From NCBI GenBank assembly GCA_017882405.1, contig JADGPO010000173.1:1-56039 (forward strand): DNA of 56,039 nt. The letters are read 5' to 3'. The position numbers and the translations under genes are program-made. The DNA is from Solirubrobacteraceae bacterium (GTDB lineage Bacteria > Actinomycetota > Thermoleophilia > Solirubrobacterales > Solirubrobacteraceae). Each line of letters begins with the position of its first letter. Position 1 is the first letter of the stretch. Shown one piece after another: positions 1 through 8,002 of this stretch. The notes under the pieces are model-generated. The model made no database searches. It was not told the DNA's origin and saw only the letters and a list, made by a program, of their open reading frames with translations.

Positions 1-1
1 C

Positions 2-898
2 AAGGCGCGAAAACCCATCTTCGGCTATCGGATGATGGCCTTCTCGCTGCTGGCGATCGTGGTGCTGGGTTTCACCGTGTGGGCCCACCACATGTTCGTC
101 TCCGGCATGCAGCCGTGGATCCGGATCCCGATGATGATCACCACCGCGATCATCGCGGTCCCCACCGGGATCAAGATCTTCTCGTGGCTGGCGACGCTGT
201 GGCGCGGGGTGCTGCACCTGGACACGCCGATGCTGTTCGCGCTCGGCTTCCTCACGATGTTCACCCTGGGCGGGATCAGCGGCGTGATGCTGGCCATGAT
301 CCCGTTCGACATCCACGTCAGCCAGACGTACTTCATCGTCGCCCACATCCACTACGTGCTGTTCGGCGGCTCGCTGTTCACGATCTTCGCCGGGGTCTAC
401 TACTGGTTCCCGAAGATGACCGGGCGGATGTTCGACGACCGTCTGGGCAAATGGCACTTCTGGATGACGTTCGTCTTCTTCAACCTGACGTTCGGGCCGA
501 TGCACCTGATCGGGCTCCAGGGGATGCCCCGCCGCGTCGCCGAGTACGCCCAGAAGTTCGCCGCCTGGAACCTGTTCATCTCGATCTCGGCGTTCATCCT
601 GGGCGCCAGCACGCTGATCTTCCTCTACAACATGGTGGCCAGCTGGCGCGGCGGTCCGCGCGCACCGGCCAACCCGTGGCGGGCGCTCACGCTGGAGTGG
701 CAGGTCTCCTCCCCGCCGCCGATCTTCAACTTCGACGCCGTGCCGACGGTCGTCGGGGGCCCCTATGAGTACGGCGTCCCGGGCGCGGTGCACGGCATCT
801 TCAAGTCACCGACCGAGGCCGTGCCCTCGTCGCCGGCGCCCGTCGCCGTCGGGGCCAGGCCCTCCGGACGCCCGGGCGGCGAGGAGGTTGATCAATGA
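2..898 (+). CDS. ctaD: cytochrome c oxidase subunit I, C-terminal part (5' truncated by window edge)
   Basis: Catalytic subunit of the haem-copper terminal oxidase, which reduces O2 at the haem a3-CuB centre in the plasma membrane. The frame is open from base 2, so the N-terminal part lies outside the window. Seen: the WAHHMF motif (fragment residues about 27-32, the paired CuB histidines) and AHIHYVLFGG (about 114-123, with the haem a and a3 histidines), alternating with hydrophobic segments, then a Pro-rich cytoplasmic tail. The stop overlaps the next start by 4 bp (ATGA), so the two are probably translationally coupled. Subunit II is not in the window and presumably lies upstream. The family assignment is secure. 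Confidence 0.96.
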   Translation, partial: KARKPIFGYRMMAFSLLAIVVLGFTVWAHHMFVSGMQPWIRIPMMITTAIIAVPTGIKIFSWLATLWRGVLHLDTPMLFALGFLTMFTLGGISGVMLAMIPFDIHVSQTYFIVAHIHYVLFGGSLFTIFAGVYYWFPKMTGRMFDDRLGKWHFWMTFVFFNLTFGPMHLIGLQGMPRRVAEYAQKFAAWNLFISISAFILGASTLIFLYNMVASWRGGPRAPANPWRALTLEWQVSSPPPIFNFDAVPTVVGGPYEYGVPGAVHGIFKSPTEAVPSSPAPVAVGARPSGRPGGEEVDQ

Positions 899-1737
899 GG
901 ACCGTTCTGGTCGTCGCCAACGAAACGCTCGGCGGGCAACCGCTGATCGAAGCCGTCCAGCAGCGGGCCCAGGCCGACAAGGACGTCCGCTTCGTGCTGT
1001 GCGTCCCCCAGACCCAGACCCGCGCCGGCTACGTCGTCTACGACGACGCCGTGTTCGACGCCGCCCAGATCCGCGTCGACCTGGCCGTGGGCTTCGTGCG
1101 CTCGGAGGGTATGGAGGCGGTCGGCGAGGTCGGCGACCCCGATCCCTACGCGGCCACGATGGACGCCGTGCTCGAGTACGAGCCCGACGAGATCATCATC
1201 TCCACCCTGCCCGAGTCGCGCTCGGGATGGCTGCGCCGTGATCTGGTGGAGCGCATCCGCCAGGCCTCGGGCCTGCCTGTGGAGCACGTGATCGCCGATC
1301 TGGACTCCGAGGGGCTGTCGTTTCACATCACGCTGGTGGTCGCCAACCGGACTGCCAGCGGCAACGAGCTGCTCGATGCGCTGAAGGCCAAGGCCGAGAA
1401 GGAGACCGACAAGCGAGAGCGGCTGTTCTTGGTGATCGTGCCCCAGGAGGGCGGCGACGGCAACGCCACCCGGCGGGCTCGGACGCGTCTCTCGATGGTG
1501 CTGCACCGGCTGCGCGACGCCGGGCTCACGGCGTCCGGGATGACCGGCGACCCGGATCCCTACACCGCGATCATGAACGCGCTCCAGGCCTTCCGGGTGG
1601 ACGACATCATCATCTCCACGTTCGCCGAGACCAAGTCCGGCTGGCTGCGCGCCGACCTGATCGAGCGAGTCCGCAACGCCACGGGCAAGGAAGTGGAGCA
1701 CGTGGTGCACACCGAGTCAATGCGGGCGACCGCCTAG
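895..1737 (+). CDS. tandem universal-stress-like protein encoded inside the cytochrome oxidase operon
   Basis: This 280-residue soluble protein is two copies of one alpha/beta domain (about residues 1-138 and 143-275). Each copy starts with a TxxVVAN strand, has a central GDPDPY motif, a DxIIIST strand, then SGWLRxDLxERxR and a closing VEHV strand. This layout resembles the USP-like domains of actinobacteria. The usual USP ATP-binding glycine motif is replaced by ESRSGWL or ETKSGWL, so nucleotide binding is uncertain. It overlaps ctaD by 4 bp and sits 21 bp before ctaE, which suggests a role tied to the oxidase or to respiratory status. That role is inferred from context only. Confidence 0.75.
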   Translation: MRTVLVVANETLGGQPLIEAVQQRAQADKDVRFVLCVPQTQTRAGYVVYDDAVFDAAQIRVDLAVGFVRSEGMEAVGEVGDPDPYAATMDAVLEYEPDEIIISTLPESRSGWLRRDLVERIRQASGLPVEHVIADLDSEGLSFHITLVVANRTASGNELLDALKAKAEKETDKRERLFLVIVPQEGGDGNATRRARTRLSMVLHRLRDAGLTASGMTGDPDPYTAIMNALQAFRVDDIIISTFAETKSGWLRADLIERVRNATGKEVEHVVHTESMRATA

Positions 1738-1758
1738 TCATCGCCTGGGAGGAGCCTG

Positions 1759-2385
1759 ATGGAAGCCGCCTCGATCTCCCACACCGATACCGGATCCCAC
1801 CACCCACCCCCCAGCCACCATCCCCCTCCGGCGCACCGCTCCTCGCGCGTCGAGGCCCCGACGCTCGGGATGCTGCTCTTCATCATCTCCGAGGTGATGA
1901 TCTTCGGGGCGTTCTTCACCGCCTACTTCTTCATCCGGGTCGTCAATCACAATCCGTGGCCGGCCGCCGGAACCCACCTGCCGGAGGCGGTGGCGGGCAT
2001 CAACACCGCGATCCTGCTCTCCTCGTCACTGACCATTCACTGGGCGCTGGTCTCGATCAAGAACGGCAACCGGTTCGGCCTGCGAGCGGGCATGCTGACG
2101 ACCTTCCTGCTCGGCCTGACGTTCTTGACCGTGCAGATCAACGAGTACATCCACATCGGCTTCGCTCCCCACGACTCGGCCCAGGGCACGATCTTCTACG
2201 CGCTCACCGGCCTGCACGGCGCGCACGTGTTCATCGGCCTGTCCGCGCTGCTGATCGTCACGATCCGGGCGTTCCGGGGTCATTACTCGGCCGAGCACCA
2301 TCAGGGCATGGAGGTGCCGGGGATCTACTGGCACTTCGTCGACATCATGTGGGTGGTCGTCTACACGACGGTCTACGTCCTCTAG
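1759..2385 (+). CDS. ctaE: cytochrome c oxidase subunit III
   Basis: Integral membrane subunit of the aa3-type oxidase; it stabilises subunit I. At 208 residues it has the usual length of the bacterial form. A His/Pro-rich N-terminus (about residues 1-35) precedes about five hydrophobic helices. Family-typical stretches are LGMLLFIISEVM, the GLHGAHVFIGL helix and the final YWHFVDIMWVVVY segment. The start has a strong GGGAGGAG ribosome site a few bases upstream. It follows the USP-like gene and precedes a small membrane ORF and ctaG, so all are probably on one transcript. Confidence 0.95.
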   Translation: MEAASISHTDTGSHHPPPSHHPPPAHRSSRVEAPTLGMLLFIISEVMIFGAFFTAYFFIRVVNHNPWPAAGTHLPEAVAGINTAILLSSSLTIHWALVSIKNGNRFGLRAGMLTTFLLGLTFLTVQINEYIHIGFAPHDSAQGTIFYALTGLHGAHVFIGLSALLIVTIRAFRGHYSAEHHQGMEVPGIYWHFVDIMWVVVYTTVYVL

Positions 2386-2406
2386 ACCGCGATCCGCGTA
2401 GCAGCC

Positions 2407-2562
2407 GTGCCCTCAGACGGCCACCGGAGATGGCGGGACCGGATCTCCCTGATCCCGCCCAACCCGCTGCGCTCCGAAGCCGGCGCGTTCGGCTTCCTGG
2501 TGTGGTTCGTGGCCGTGGTGGCGGTGATCGTGGTCATCGTGCTGGTGATCGAGGCGCTGTGA
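2407..2562 (+). CDS. small single-pass membrane protein between ctaE and ctaG
   Basis: A 51-residue frame from GTG 2407, the only standard start available after the in-frame stop at 2383. A basic N-terminal half (residues 1-22, with RRWRDR and an IPPNPLR motif) is followed by one strong transmembrane helix (about residues 27-48, rich in Val, Ile and Phe) ending in EAL. G/C-biased third positions and its place in the oxidase operon argue for real coding. It could be a small oxidase subunit in the position occupied by subunit IV in other bacteria, but I do not recognise a family. No clear Shine-Dalgarno site is seen. Confidence 0.6.
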   Translation: MPSDGHRRWRDRISLIPPNPLRSEAGAFGFLVWFVAVVAVIVVIVLVIEAL

Positions 2563-2584
2563 ACGCGCCCCTCACCTGCCACCA

Positions 2585-3502
2585 TTGACTGCCGTGCCTC
2601 TGCTGTTCGCCGTCGCGCCCGTGCAAACGATCGGCCTGCCGATCGTGGTGGCCCTCAGCTGGGTCCCCTACCACCTGCGGGCACGCACGCTCGCGCGCTA
2701 CGGCCGGCCTGTGCCGCGCTGGCGACAGGTGTGCTTCGCGGCCGGCCTGCTGGTGCTGGAGGTCGCCTTCAGCGCGCCGGTGGATCATCTCTCAGACCAG
2801 CTGCTGATGGCCCACATGGCCGAGCACCTGCTGATCGGCGACATCGCCTCGCTGCTGCTGGTGCTCGGCCTGACCGGTCCGCTGATCGCCCCGCTGCTGC
2901 GCAACCCCGTGATCTCCAAGCTGCGCGTGCTCAGCCACCCCGTGGTGGCGATCGTCCTGTGGGCGGTCAACTTCTACGTCTGGCACTCGCCCTATCTCTA
3001 CCAGCAGGCGCTGCGCCACGACGCCCTGCACGCGCTCGAGCACGCCACCTTCCTGGCCTTCGGCATCGCCGTGTGGATGGGCCTGCTGGGGCCGCTCCCC
3101 CAGCCACGCTGGTTCTCCAACAGCGCCCGCCTGGTCTACATCATCGCCATGCGCCTGATCGGCACGGTGCTGGCCAACATCCTGATTTTCGGGGGGACCG
3201 TGTTCTACCCGTACTACCTGCCGGGCGACGCTCACTGGCACATCAGCGGGGCGGCCGATCAGGTGGCCGCCGGCGGGCTGATGATGGTCGAGGAGAGCTT
3301 TCTGACGATCGGCCTGTTCTGCTGGCTGTTCCTGCGCGTCGCCCGCGAGCACGAGCAGCGCCAGGCGCTGCTTGACTACGCCGGCCAGCACGGCCTGGAG
3401 CTCGACGACCGCCGGGCCGCCCGTGCCGTGGCCGCCGGCCGCGGCGACGAGCTGTGGGAGCGCCTGCGCGAGCGCGCCGGCGACACCACGCCGGCCGCCT
3501 GA
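2585..3502 (+). CDS. ctaG: cytochrome c oxidase assembly factor CtaG (caa3 type)
   Basis: Polytopic membrane protein of the caa3_CtaG family (PF09678), needed for maturation of the oxidase copper centre. At 305 residues it has about seven hydrophobic segments. Conserved His-rich elements include MAHMAEHLLIGD (about residues 75-86), the HALEHATF helix and the DQVAAGGLMM motif. The C-terminal 45 residues are charged and probably cytoplasmic. The start is TTG 2585; GTG 2594, three codons later, is an equal alternative. It follows the small membrane ORF by 22 bp and ends the oxidase operon, facing the cytochrome c gene on the other strand. Confidence 0.9.
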   Translation: MTAVPLLFAVAPVQTIGLPIVVALSWVPYHLRARTLARYGRPVPRWRQVCFAAGLLVLEVAFSAPVDHLSDQLLMAHMAEHLLIGDIASLLLVLGLTGPLIAPLLRNPVISKLRVLSHPVVAIVLWAVNFYVWHSPYLYQQALRHDALHALEHATFLAFGIAVWMGLLGPLPQPRWFSNSARLVYIIAMRLIGTVLANILIFGGTVFYPYYLPGDAHWHISGAADQVAAGGLMMVEESFLTIGLFCWLFLRVAREHEQRQALLDYAGQHGLELDDRRAARAVAAGRGDELWERLRERAGDTTPAA

Positions 3503-3534
3503 GGGCCCACCGTCCACCCTCCGCGGACCCCGAG

Positions 3535-4275
3535 CTACTTGGCGATCGCCTTGGTCAGGTAGTTGACGAGCGCCGTGATCTCGTTCTTCTTCAGCGACTG
3601 GCCGAAGGTGGGCGGCATCACCCCCGCCGTGTAACCGGCCGGAATGTAGGCGTAGGGCTTGACGATCGCCGTGGTGATGCATTGCGCCAGCGTCTGACCG
3701 CGTGCCTGCTTGGACTGGGCGGTGGCGCAGTTGGCGCGCAGGTCCTTGTCGAGGTTGGGTCCGGTCACGCCGTGCGTGCCGGCGTCGGCGAGCACGTGGC
3801 AGCTGCCACATCCACCGACGCCCGTGAACACCTGCTTGCCGGCCGCAGGCGAGGTGCCGGTGACCCCGCCGGCGGCGGCCAGGGCGCCCGTGTCCTTGCC
3901 CGGCTTGGCGGCCACGGCAGCCACATACGCGGCGACGTCCTCCGCCTGCTGTCCCTTGTACAGGCCCGCCGGCATCACGCCCTGGATGTTGGGGTACTGG
4001 ATCCAGTAGCTGACCAGCCCCTGGACCGCGTTGCTCTTCACCCCGTCGACCCGGTCGCGAGCGAACATGTCGTCCAGGTTGGGGCCGGTGGTGCCGCTGG
4101 TGTTGGCGCGCGCGAGCGTGTGGCAGGACCCGCATTTCTGCCCGAACAGGACCTTGCCCTGGACCATGTTGGTCGTCGGGTGCTTGACCCCACAGCCGCC
4201 GAGCATGACCAGGACCAGCGCGCTCAGCGCCGCTGCGGCAAGGCTCCGGGGAACTCGTGGGAACGCTGGCAGCAT
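3535..4275 (-). CDS. diheme cytochrome c lipoprotein
   Basis: Exported electron carrier, 246 residues. The signal peptide ends in a lipobox (LGGC, Cys28). There are two class I cytochrome c domains: CGSCH at residues 48-52 with a methionine ligand in VMPAG (Met101), and CGSCH at 156-160 with VMPPTFG (Met220). The domains share a TGPNLD motif, consistent with internal duplication. ATG 4275 has GGAG just upstream and gives a normal signal peptide; an in-frame ATG at 4311 would add 12 residues. It converges with ctaG across 32 bp, so it probably supplies electrons to the adjacent oxidase from its own promoter (inference). Confidence 0.88.
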   Translation of the reverse strand: MLPAFPRVPRSLAAAALSALVLVMLGGCGVKHPTTNMVQGKVLFGQKCGSCHTLARANTSGTTGPNLDDMFARDRVDGVKSNAVQGLVSYWIQYPNIQGVMPAGLYKGQQAEDVAAYVAAVAAKPGKDTGALAAAGGVTGTSPAAGKQVFTGVGGCGSCHVLADAGTHGVTGPNLDKDLRANCATAQSKQARGQTLAQCITTAIVKPYAYIPAGYTAGVMPPTFGQSLKKNEITALVNYLTKAIAK

Positions 4276-4358
4276 CTTCTCCGGGCGGCACTCTATCCCA
4301 GGCCGCGGCATCCTTGCGCCGTGAACGCCGGCGCGGGTTGCTCGTCTGTACGCGCTGG

Positions 4359-4364
4359 TAGCAT
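4359..4364 (+). promoter_or_regulatory. TAGCAT -10-like box, probable leaderless start of the zinc-ribbon gene
   Basis: TAGCAT lies exactly seven bases before ATG 4372, so the transcript would begin at or next to the start codon. The same spacing recurs before at least seven other genes here. No Shine-Dalgarno site is present. Inference from sequence only. Confidence 0.4.
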
Positions 4365-4371
4365 GGCGGCC

Positions 4372-4641
4372 ATGAGGTCCCGGCAGAAGTACCGGATGCG
4401 CACGCCGTCGACCGGACGGGAGATCATCGTCGAGGCCGAGCCCGACCAGATCTACCTCGATCGTGAGACCGGCGAGGAGCTCGAGGTCGTGGCCACCGTG
4501 CTGCCGCTGGCGCCGACCCCGTCCGAGCTTCCCTGGACCGTCGAGAACCTGCGTTTCTGCAACTGGTGCGACCAGCTCGCGCAGAAGGACCTCAACGACT
4601 GCCCGTACTGCGGTAGGCGCATGGAGCCGCTCGGCTCCTGA
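4372..4641 (+). CDS. small zinc-ribbon protein
   Basis: An 89-residue protein with a basic N-terminus ([11 protein letters not shown]), a short beta-rich middle and a C-terminal four-cysteine zinc ribbon: CNWC, then CPYCGRRM about 15 residues later. Two CxxC pairs imply structural Zn binding, perhaps to a nucleic acid or protein partner. ATG 4372 is preferred because a -10-like TAGCAT lies seven bases upstream; ATG 4363 and GTG 4321 are in-frame alternatives. It is divergent from the diheme cytochrome gene and six bases upstream of the next gene. No family recognised. Confidence 0.7.
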   Translation: MRSRQKYRMRTPSTGREIIVEAEPDQIYLDRETGEELEVVATVLPLAPTPSELPWTVENLRFCNWCDQLAQKDLNDCPYCGRRMEPLGS

Positions 4642-4647
4642 CGCCCC

Positions 4648-5067
4648 GTGGGCCGCGCTCGTAGCCGGACTCGCCTGTCGGCAGCACTCGCCGCGCTGAC
4701 GCTGACGGTCGGGCTGACGGCCTGCGGCGGGGGTGGATCCGGAACGCCCGACACCTCCGGCGCTCCCCCCTTCACGGTGCCCACCTCGGCTGTCGGCACG
4801 GCGGCCGCGTCGTCCAGCTCAAGTTCCAGCTCGAGCTCCTCGGGCACCTCCACGGCCACCACCTCGGGCACCGGCACGGCCACCACCGGCGGCACGGCGA
4901 CCTCGGCGGCCACCGGCACGACGCCCAGCGCGGGCACGACCGCCGCCGGCACGACCACCACGCCGTCAGGCGGTGCCGGGACGCCCACCACCGGCGGCGG
5001 CACCGGGACCAACGGCGGCGCCGGGCTGGGCTCGGCGTTCTGCCAGCAGAATCCCGGCGCCTGCTGA
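4648..5067 (+). CDS. low-complexity Ser/Thr/Gly-rich lipoprotein
   Basis: A 139-residue exported protein starting at GTG 4648. The N-terminus is an arginine-rich lipoprotein signal peptide with lipobox LTAC (Cys about residue 26), followed by a Gly run. The mature part is almost entirely Ser, Thr, Gly, Ala and Pro, including a run of eleven serines, and ends in a short Cys-containing tail (FCQQNPGAC). This looks like an unstructured, possibly glycosylated, surface linker; no enzyme domain is visible. It starts six bases after the zinc-ribbon gene and is probably co-transcribed. Repeat slippage could make its length variable. Confidence 0.6.
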   Translation: MGRARSRTRLSAALAALTLTVGLTACGGGGSGTPDTSGAPPFTVPTSAVGTAAASSSSSSSSSSSGTSTATTSGTGTATTGGTATSAATGTTPSAGTTAAGTTTTPSGGAGTPTTGGGTGTNGGAGLGSAFCQQNPGAC

Positions 5068-5097
5068 GCCAGCGCCGCCCTCGGTAAGAGCCCGCCT

Positions 5098-5898
5098 TCA
5101 GAAACCCGGGGCCGCCGAATCAGCACCGCCGCGCGGGCTGAGGCGGGTGTGCACGTACTTCTGGGGGTACGCCTGGTTGACGACCTCGGTGGCGGTGTAC
5201 TCCACGCGGGTGCCGCTGTAGCTGCACAGGTACTGCTCGCTCTGCCCCACCTTCGTCTGCGCGGTGTTGCCGGTCGCGGCGGACTTGCAGTTGGCCTTCC
5301 GGCTCTGGCGGTAGGCGAACTTCGACGCGCTCAGGTTGTAGGTCAGCACCGGCGCCCAGGTCGGCACGGTGAGGCCGATCACGTATCCCGGCTTGACCGC
5401 CAGGGGGGTCATCGTCTTGAACGTCGGGGGCAGCGACAGCGGCTCCTGGAGAACCTGGCCCAGGAACGGGATCAGGTGCAGCGTGCCGCTCTGGGAGACG
5501 ACCGTGAAGGTGTTCTTGGGGCCGGGCTTGAGCACCGTGAGCGCCACCTGGGGAGTGCCCCCATAGGCCTGATCGAGCGTATGCAGGTAGTTGTGCTCGG
5601 TCTTGGGATCGCTCGACAGCCTGGAGAGCCCTACCGAGAAGGCGACCACCCACCCGGCGCGCTTGACCTTCGTCGGAAAGGAAACGCCGTCGCCGATGGT
5701 CTGTACGGCCGTCGTGTGCGTGAGGATGATGAAGCACTGCGACGGCGCGACCCCCTTGGGGCACTCGGGCGCCGACAGCGGGGTGGAAGTCTGGCCCAGC
5801 TCGACGATCTTCGCCGAGGCGGCGCCCGGCGCGACCGTGACCACGGCGGCGACCAGAAAGGCTGCGAGTACCAGCGGGAATCGTTTCATCGTCCTCAT
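5098..5898 (-). CDS. secreted protein of unknown function
   Basis: A 266-residue protein with a clear Sec signal peptide: basic MRTMKRF, a hydrophobic core, then an AxA site after PGAASA (about residues 26-28). The mature part is beta-rich (alternating Val, Thr, Tyr) and has four cysteines that could form two disulfides: ECPKGVAPSQC near the start, and CKSAATG and YLCSYSG near the end. I do not recognise a family. It is a lone gene converging with the lipoprotein gene and followed on its upstream side by the cold-shock gene on the same strand. Confidence 0.65.
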   Translation of the reverse strand: MRTMKRFPLVLAAFLVAAVVTVAPGAASAKIVELGQTSTPLSAPECPKGVAPSQCFIILTHTTAVQTIGDGVSFPTKVKRAGWVVAFSVGLSRLSSDPKTEHNYLHTLDQAYGGTPQVALTVLKPGPKNTFTVVSQSGTLHLIPFLGQVLQEPLSLPPTFKTMTPLAVKPGYVIGLTVPTWAPVLTYNLSASKFAYRQSRKANCKSAATGNTAQTKVGQSEQYLCSYSGTRVEYTATEVVNQAYPQKYVHTRLSPRGGADSAAPGF

Positions 5899-6029
5899 TC
5901 AACACGACTCAGGGGTCGACAGTTGCGCGCGCCGTTGCAGCGAACGCCGTGCGACGACCCGTGAACCCGGGCCGGTCGACGAAACCAGACCCACCCGCCC
6001 GCGGGAGTCCGGCCGGTGGCGAGTGAGCG

Positions 6030-6233
6030 CTAGAGCTTAATGACGTTGATCGCCTTCGGGCCCTTGGGGCCGGCCTCCTCCTCATAGGAGACCTTGGCTC
6101 CCTCGGGGAGCGATCGATATCCGTCTCCCCCGATGCCCGTGTAGTGGACGAACAGGTCGCGACCGCCGTCATCGGGCGTGATGAACCCGAAGCCCTTGTC
6201 GTCGCTGAACCACTTGACCGTTCCCGTTGCCAT
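6030..6233 (-). CDS. cspA: cold shock protein (CSD family)
   Basis: A 67-residue single cold-shock domain that binds single-stranded RNA and DNA and melts RNA structure. It opens with MATGTVKWF and carries RNP1 as KGFGFI and RNP2 as DLFVHY, then the usual [10 protein letters not shown] and PKAINV strands. ATG 6233 is chosen because it gives the canonical N-terminus and has AAGGGA six to seven bases upstream. The 130 bases upstream to the HIT remnant form an untranslated leader and promoter region with no other gene; a long 5' leader is common for regulated csp genes (known for the family). Confidence 0.95.
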   Translation of the reverse strand: MATGTVKWFSDDKGFGFITPDDGGRDLFVHYTGIGGDGYRSLPEGAKVSYEEEAGPKGPKAINVIKL

Positions 6234-6364
6234 GTCGATCCCTTCGGCTCGGAGTCCTGTGCATCGCGAGGTCGAAGCCGTGCGCCGCGACCTGAGGAGG
6301 CCAAACCTACCAGGGACGGCCGCCCCCGCGGGCGCGATCGGCAAATGGACGGTGCCGCCGCGCC

Positions 6365-6605
6365 TCAGCGCAGCGCCGACGCGGCGTCCGCGATCTCGTC
6401 GGCGTCACCGGACGCGGGCGTCTGTTGGCGGCGTGCTCCTTGGGGATCACCAGCGCGTGGCCGCGGGTCGCGGGGTGATGTCCATGAACGTGAGCGTCCG
6501 CTCGTCCTCGGCGATCTTCTGTGACGGCAGCTCGCCGGCGACGATCTTGCAGAACAGGCAGTCCGGGTCACGCACCGCGCTGCAGCTTAGCCCGGCCCCG
6601 CTCAT
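6365..6605 (-). pseudogene. HIT-family hydrolase remnant, frameshifted with catalytic core deleted
   Basis: From ATG 6605 the frame reads a typical HIT N-terminus: CLFCKIVAGELPS, then TLTFMDITP. It then meets a stop at 6447. One missing base in the codons for P-A-T restores ATRGHALVIPKEHAA in the next frame. This runs directly into a C-terminal-looking tail ([14 protein letters not shown], stop at 6365) in the third frame. About 60 residues, including the HxHxH catalytic motif, are absent, so a deletion plus a frameshift has destroyed the gene. ATG 6605 overlaps the stop of the upstream nucleotidyltransferase gene by 4 bp, showing it was once the last gene of that operon. Confidence 0.7.
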
Positions 6606-8002
6606 CGCCCGCGCGTCATCACCTGCCGGGCCCGCTCGATCGCCTCTTCACGCGTCTCCAGCTCGCCGCTGAAGCGCGCCGCCTCCAGCTCCTGGAGCAG
6701 GCTCCCCAGGACCGGCCCGGGCTCGATCCCCAGCGCCCGGGCGAGGTCGTCGCCGCGCACGGGCGGACGCGGCGGATCAGCCGCCCAGGCGAGCGCCTCG
6801 GGCAGCAGCTCCCGCGCCAGCTGCAGATGCAGCGCGATCGCCCGCTCGGCGTTGTCGCCGCGCGTCGCCAGGCGGTCGGCGACGCTCAGCAGGGTCACGT
6901 CCACACCCACGGGAGCGCAGGTGTGCAGGTAGTCGTACACCGACCGGCGTCCCAGCGGCATCTCGTGCACGAGGAAGCCGAGCCGCAGGTGATGGCGGGT
7001 CAGCGCCGCTACGTGCTCACGCAGCCGCTCGGAGGCCCGCAGCCGTCCGAGGATGTCTAACGCCAGCCGCGCACCAGCCTCGTCGTGACCCATGAAGGTG
7101 ATCCGCCCCTGGGCGCTCACGTCACGGGTCCGGGGCTTGGCGATGTCGTGCAGCAGCGCCCCGAAGCGCAGGCCCTGCCCGCGGGTCAGCTCGTTGGCCA
7201 GGGGCGCCTGCAGCACCCGGCGCAGGGCCTCGAGCTCCTCCTCGCTGTCGCACAGGATCGACGGGTCGCGCTCCAGCGCGATCGTCTCGGCCAGCACCGC
7301 CCGCGTGTGGCCGTACACATCGAGATGGTGAAAGCGGCTCTGCTCCACCCCCTCCAGCGCTATCAGCTCGGGCAGCACGGCCGCAGTGGCGCCGCTTGCA
7401 TCCATCAGCGCCAGTCCGGCGAGCGCGCGGTCCGCCGATACCACTCGCTTGAGCTCGGCGAATACCCGCTCGGGCGCCACCTCGCGCAACCTCGGGGCGG
7501 CATCCGCGGCCCGGCTCAGCGTCTGCGAATCCACCTCCAGGTCGAGCTCGCAGGCCAGGCGCGCCAGGCGCATCGTCCGCAACGGATCGCGCTCGAACGC
7601 CTCCGGCGCCACCATGCGCAGCGTTCGCCGCTCCAGGTCCTGCAGACCGCCGAACGGGTCCACGTACTCGCCGTCGCGCAGCGGCAGCGGAGCCGCGATC
7701 GCGTTGACGGAGAAGTCGCGGCGCGCCAGGTCGTCCTCGATCGTCGCGCCGTCCAGCGCGAGCACGTCGAGCTGCCAGGTACGGTCGTGGGCGACCACCC
7801 GCCAGGCACCGAAGGCCTCGGAGAGCTCGAAGGCAGCTCCGCCGGCGCTCCTGGCGACCCGGCGCGCCACCGGTTCGGCCGCGCCGACGACGGTGACGTC
7901 CAAATCGGCGGTCACACGCCCGAGCAGCCGGTCGCGAACCGCGCCGCCGACCAGCCACGCCGGCGCGTCGAGCTCGGCCAGCGCCGCCAGCGGGTCGCTC
8001 AC
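6602..8002 (-). CDS. CCA tRNA nucleotidyltransferase / poly(A) polymerase family protein with HD domain
   Basis: A class II nucleotidyltransferase of the family that adds CCA to tRNA 3' ends. At 466 residues it has the catalytic head LVGGAVRDRLLG followed by DLDVTV (metal-binding D-x-D), the RRDFSVNA motif, an RNA-binding helical region, then an HD domain (ALLHDIAKP, GHDEAGA, TRHHLRLG). GTG 8002 is chosen because it overlaps the alr stop by 4 bp (GTGA); an upstream ATG at 8059 would lie deep inside alr. It is the last intact gene of the long minus-strand block. The HD domain suggests extra phosphohydrolase activity, as in enterobacterial Cca. Confidence 0.88.
   Translation of the reverse strand: MSDPLAALAELDAPAWLVGGAVRDRLLGRVTADLDVTVVGAAEPVARRVARSAGGAAFELSEAFGAWRVVAHDRTWQLDVLALDGATIEDDLARRDFSVNAIAAPLPLRDGEYVDPFGGLQDLERRTLRMVAPEAFERDPLRTMRLARLACELDLEVDSQTLSRAADAAPRLREVAPERVFAELKRVVSADRALAGLALMDASGATAAVLPELIALEGVEQSRFHHLDVYGHTRAVLAETIALERDPSILCDSEEELEALRRVLQAPLANELTRGQGLRFGALLHDIAKPRTRDVSAQGRITFMGHDEAGARLALDILGRLRASERLREHVAALTRHHLRLGFLVHEMPLGRRSVYDYLHTCAPVGVDVTLLSVADRLATRGDNAERAIALHLQLARELLPEALAWAADPPRPPVRGDDLARALGIEPGPVLGSLLQELEAARFSGELETREEAIERARQVMTRGR

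Noticed and set aside
2792..4291. Long minus-strand open frame spanning ctaG and the cytochrome c gene
   Set aside because: It is antisense to ctaG and out of frame with the cytochrome c domains; the CGSCH motifs lie in the other frame.
4800..5060. Ser/Gly/Thr-coding repeat in the low-complexity lipoprotein as a possible microsatellite locus
   Set aside because: The DNA units are irregular and interrupted, and the protein has a coherent lipoprotein signal and end, so I treat it as ordinary low-complexity coding sequence.
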